From contig NZ_JAESVA010000002.1 in NCBI RefSeq assembly GCF_020621385.1, positions 744,001 to 808,000 of the forward strand: a stretch of DNA of 64,000 bases, given 5' to 3'. The position numbers and the translations under genes were made by a program. Under the pieces are notes generated by a model. That model had not been told where the DNA came from and did not search any database. It saw only the letters and a list, made by a program, of their open reading frames with translations. This DNA comes from Acidisoma cellulosilyticum (lineage in GTDB: Bacteria > Pseudomonadota > Alphaproteobacteria > Acetobacterales > Acetobacteraceae). Of this stretch, positions 62,172 through 64,000 are shown one piece after another (the stretch's first letter is position 1; each line of letters opens with the position of its first letter).

Positions 62172-63320
62172 TCAATTGAAGTGAACCAGGCTGCCGCCGC
62201 CTGCCCGCAGCTCCGCGACGCTGCTGAGGCCCATCAAAGCCAAAGTCGAGTCGAGTTCGCCCGCCAGAAGCGCGATGGCGCGCGCGACGCCCGCCTCCCC
62301 GCCGGCGGCCAATCCCCAGGCATAGGGCCGGCCGACCGAGACAGCCGAGGCACCGAGCGCCAAAGCGAGGGCGATATGCCAGCCGCGACGAAAACCGCCA
62401 TCGACCAGCACATCCATCCTGCCAGCCACAGCCTCGGCAATCGCCGGCAAGGCCATGATGGTGGAGGACGCGCCGTCCAGCTGCCGGCCGCCGTGGTTGG
62501 AAACCACAATGCCGTCCGCCCCGGCGTCCAACGCGCGCCGCGCATCCTCAGGCTCCAGAATCCCTTTGATCACCAGCTTGCGCGGCCAGCGCCGGCGCAG
62601 CCAATCGACATCGGACCAGCTTAAGCCCGGGTCGATCTGCCGGGCCAGATTGCCCGCCTGTTCCATGACGCCCCGGCCGAAACCAGCGGCACGGGCATGC
62701 CCCACCTCAGGCTTGCCGTCGCGGGTCATGGCCCAGCACCAGGATGGGCGGCCGAGGATATTGCACCACTGGCCCAGCGTCGGCCGGGTGAGATTGCGGA
62801 AGCCGTTGCGGGCGTCACGCTCCCGCACTGGGGTCACGGCGGTATCGACGGTCAGGAACAGCGCTGCCGCCCCGGCGGCCTCGGCGCGGGCGATCAGTGT
62901 TTCGGTCAGCGCGCGGTCCCGCAGCACGTAAAGCTGGGAGTAGAGGGTGCTGGCCGGATTCTCCCGCGCCACTTCGTCGATCGGGCGGATGGCGAAAGCC
63001 GAGACACAGCTTGGTATCCCGGCAGCGCCAGCCGCCCGCGCCGCCGCCACTTCGCCGCGACGGCCGAACATGCCCAGAAAACCGATCGGCCCCAGCATCA
63101 GCGGCAAGGCGTGGCTGGCGCCCAGAAAGGTCGCGGAAAGATCGCGTGTCGAAACATCACGCAGCACATGCTGGCGCAGGCGCCAGCGAGCGAAATCGCT
63201 CTCATTCGCCCCCAGCGTCAGCTCGCTATGCGAACCGCCATCGATATAGTCCGAGAAAATGCGCGGCAGGCGCCGTCCCGCCATACGGCGGAGGTCGGCG
63301 ATATTATGGCAGTCCTTCAT
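62172..63320 (-). CDS. FMN-dependent alpha-hydroxy-acid dehydrogenase (LldD-like)
   Basis: 382 aa. Oxidises L-lactate or a related 2-hydroxy acid with FMN. Marks: FSDYIDGGSHSELTLGANES near the start, PLMLGPIGFLGMF, ALFLTVDTAVTPVRERDARN, LVIKGILEPEDARRALDAGA, and the active-site SNHGGRQLD with the catalytic His. The start overlaps the stop of the LysR gene by 4 bp (ATGA), so the two are co-transcribed. Lactate, mandelate and glycolate oxidases share this fold; the substrate is not set. Confidence 0.9.
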   Translation of the reverse strand: MKDCHNIADLRRMAGRRLPRIFSDYIDGGSHSELTLGANESDFARWRLRQHVLRDVSTRDLSATFLGASHALPLMLGPIGFLGMFGRRGEVAAARAAGAAGIPSCVSAFAIRPIDEVARENPASTLYSQLYVLRDRALTETLIARAEAAGAAALFLTVDTAVTPVRERDARNGFRNLTRPTLGQWCNILGRPSWCWAMTRDGKPEVGHARAAGFGRGVMEQAGNLARQIDPGLSWSDVDWLRRRWPRKLVIKGILEPEDARRALDAGADGIVVSNHGGRQLDGASSTIMALPAIAEAVAGRMDVLVDGGFRRGWHIALALALGASAVSVGRPYAWGLAAGGEAGVARAIALLAGELDSTLALMGLSSVAELRAGGGSLVHFN

Positions 63321-64000
63321 GAAGCCTTCCGCCCGCCGCGCCCCAGGCGCGCAATCATCCAGGACCGAAACACGCTGATCGCCGGATCACCGAGATCTTC
63401 AGGGTGGAGCGCCAGATAATAACCGTAGCCGTCCTCGGACACCGCCTCATAGGGGGCGACCAGACGCCCGGCCGCGATATCGGCAGCGAACATATCCATA
63501 TCGGCCAGCACGACGCCTTGCCCCGCCATGGCGTATTGCGCGGCCAGCGTGACGGTTTCGAAAGCCATGCCCCGCGCCGTATCGAGCGAAAACCCCTGGG
63601 CGCGGGCGAAATGCGTCCAATGCGCGCCGATCGGCTGGCCCGGCAGTTTGACATGCAGCAATTCCTGACGCGCCAGAAAATCCGGCAGCGCGAGGTCCGC
63701 CGCCTGAGCCGCCACGGCGGGCGCGCAGACCGGACTGCCGCGCACGGACCACAGCAGATCGCGCACCGTATCGCCGCCCTGCGGCCGGTCATAGACCACG
63801 GCCACATCGACCTCGGTCGGCGGCAGGCCGGTGCCGAGGCTGCTCGACACGTCGATCAGAATATCGGGGAACTCACGCCGGAAATCGCCCAGGATCGGCA
63901 GCGCCACCTGATGCAGGAAGCTCGGCGGCATATGCACGCGCAGACGGCGTTGCCGGCCTGCCTCCTCCTGCAGGATGTCGTTCATGACCTCCTCCAGCCG
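63317..64000 (-). CDS. LysR-family regulator (C-terminal part)
   Basis: The frame runs past the window edge, so the N-terminal helix-turn-helix is not seen; ~227 residues of the effector domain are present. GRQRRLRVHMPPSFLHQVAL, FRREFPDILIDVSSSLGT and the GQGVVLADMDMFAADIAAG region fit the LysR substrate-binding fold. Upstream of and coupled to the hydroxy-acid dehydrogenase, which it probably controls (inference). Confidence 0.85.
   Translation of the reverse strand, partial: RLEEVMNDILQEEAGRQRRLRVHMPPSFLHQVALPILGDFRREFPDILIDVSSSLGTGLPPTEVDVAVVYDRPQGGDTVRDLLWSVRGSPVCAPAVAAQAADLALPDFLARQELLHVKLPGQPIGAHWTHFARAQGFSLDTARGMAFETVTLAAQYAMAGQGVVLADMDMFAADIAAGRLVAPYEAVSEDGYGYYLALHPEDLGDPAISVFRSWMIARLGRGGRKAS

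Overview
The window is high-GC DNA from an alphaproteobacterium, most likely Rhodospirillales/Acetobacteraceae. The pointers are a C4-pathway 5-aminolevulinate synthase, a Hint-domain secreted protein, a PutA without a DNA-binding domain, a glnB-glnA pair behind a sigma-54-like promoter, and an encoded G-1:C73 tRNA-His. The genus cannot be fixed from sequence alone.

Layout. 1-4567: a ribose-type (CUT2) sugar ABC operon with its TetR-family regulator convergent behind it. 4699-8275: exported or surface genes (Hint-domain protein, DUF3313 lipoprotein, CHRD protein) with an 18-bp palindrome in one divergent promoter. 8385-17510: core metabolism (hemA, bioY, tRNA-His, aminotransferase, glnB-glnA), a PDZ protein whose protease triad is lost, and a hybrid histidine kinase. 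17723-36621: an integrated element of about 18.8 kb in tRNA-Thr(TGT). 36726-43520: UPF0303, nitroreductase, RcnB-like, GreB-like, PAS and DUF2142 genes. 43579-53997: putA with an AraC-type regulator, and a divergent uptake operon (two MalFG-type permeases, Tat-exported binding protein, amidase) followed by a polyamine-type binding protein. 54112-64000: a decayed vapBC locus that keeps its operator, tRNA-Glu, a divergent PEP-carboxylase-family gene, a cysteine/Fe-S operon (cysE, two cysteine desulfurases, ferredoxin), an alpha/beta hydrolase, and an FMN-dependent hydroxy-acid dehydrogenase with its LysR regulator.

The element is the novel part. It is bounded by 14-bp direct repeats and starts with a tyrosine recombinase. 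It has a replication module (two overlapping ribbon-helix-helix genes, a primase-helicase whose TTG start lies in a hairpin, and an iteron-like array) and a serine resolvase beside a 20-bp inverted repeat. I see no terminase, portal, capsid, relaxase or mating-pair genes. What is left is unusual: an 862-aa lytic transglycosylase with F-x-G-Y repeats; a one-direction cassette of five unknown genes, at least two of them paralogous; a ClpA N-domain fused to a membrane-hairpin protein with no ATPase; and a 374-aa protein with conserved motifs of unknown function. It could be a phage satellite, an integrative plasmid or a defence-cargo island; the sequence does not decide.
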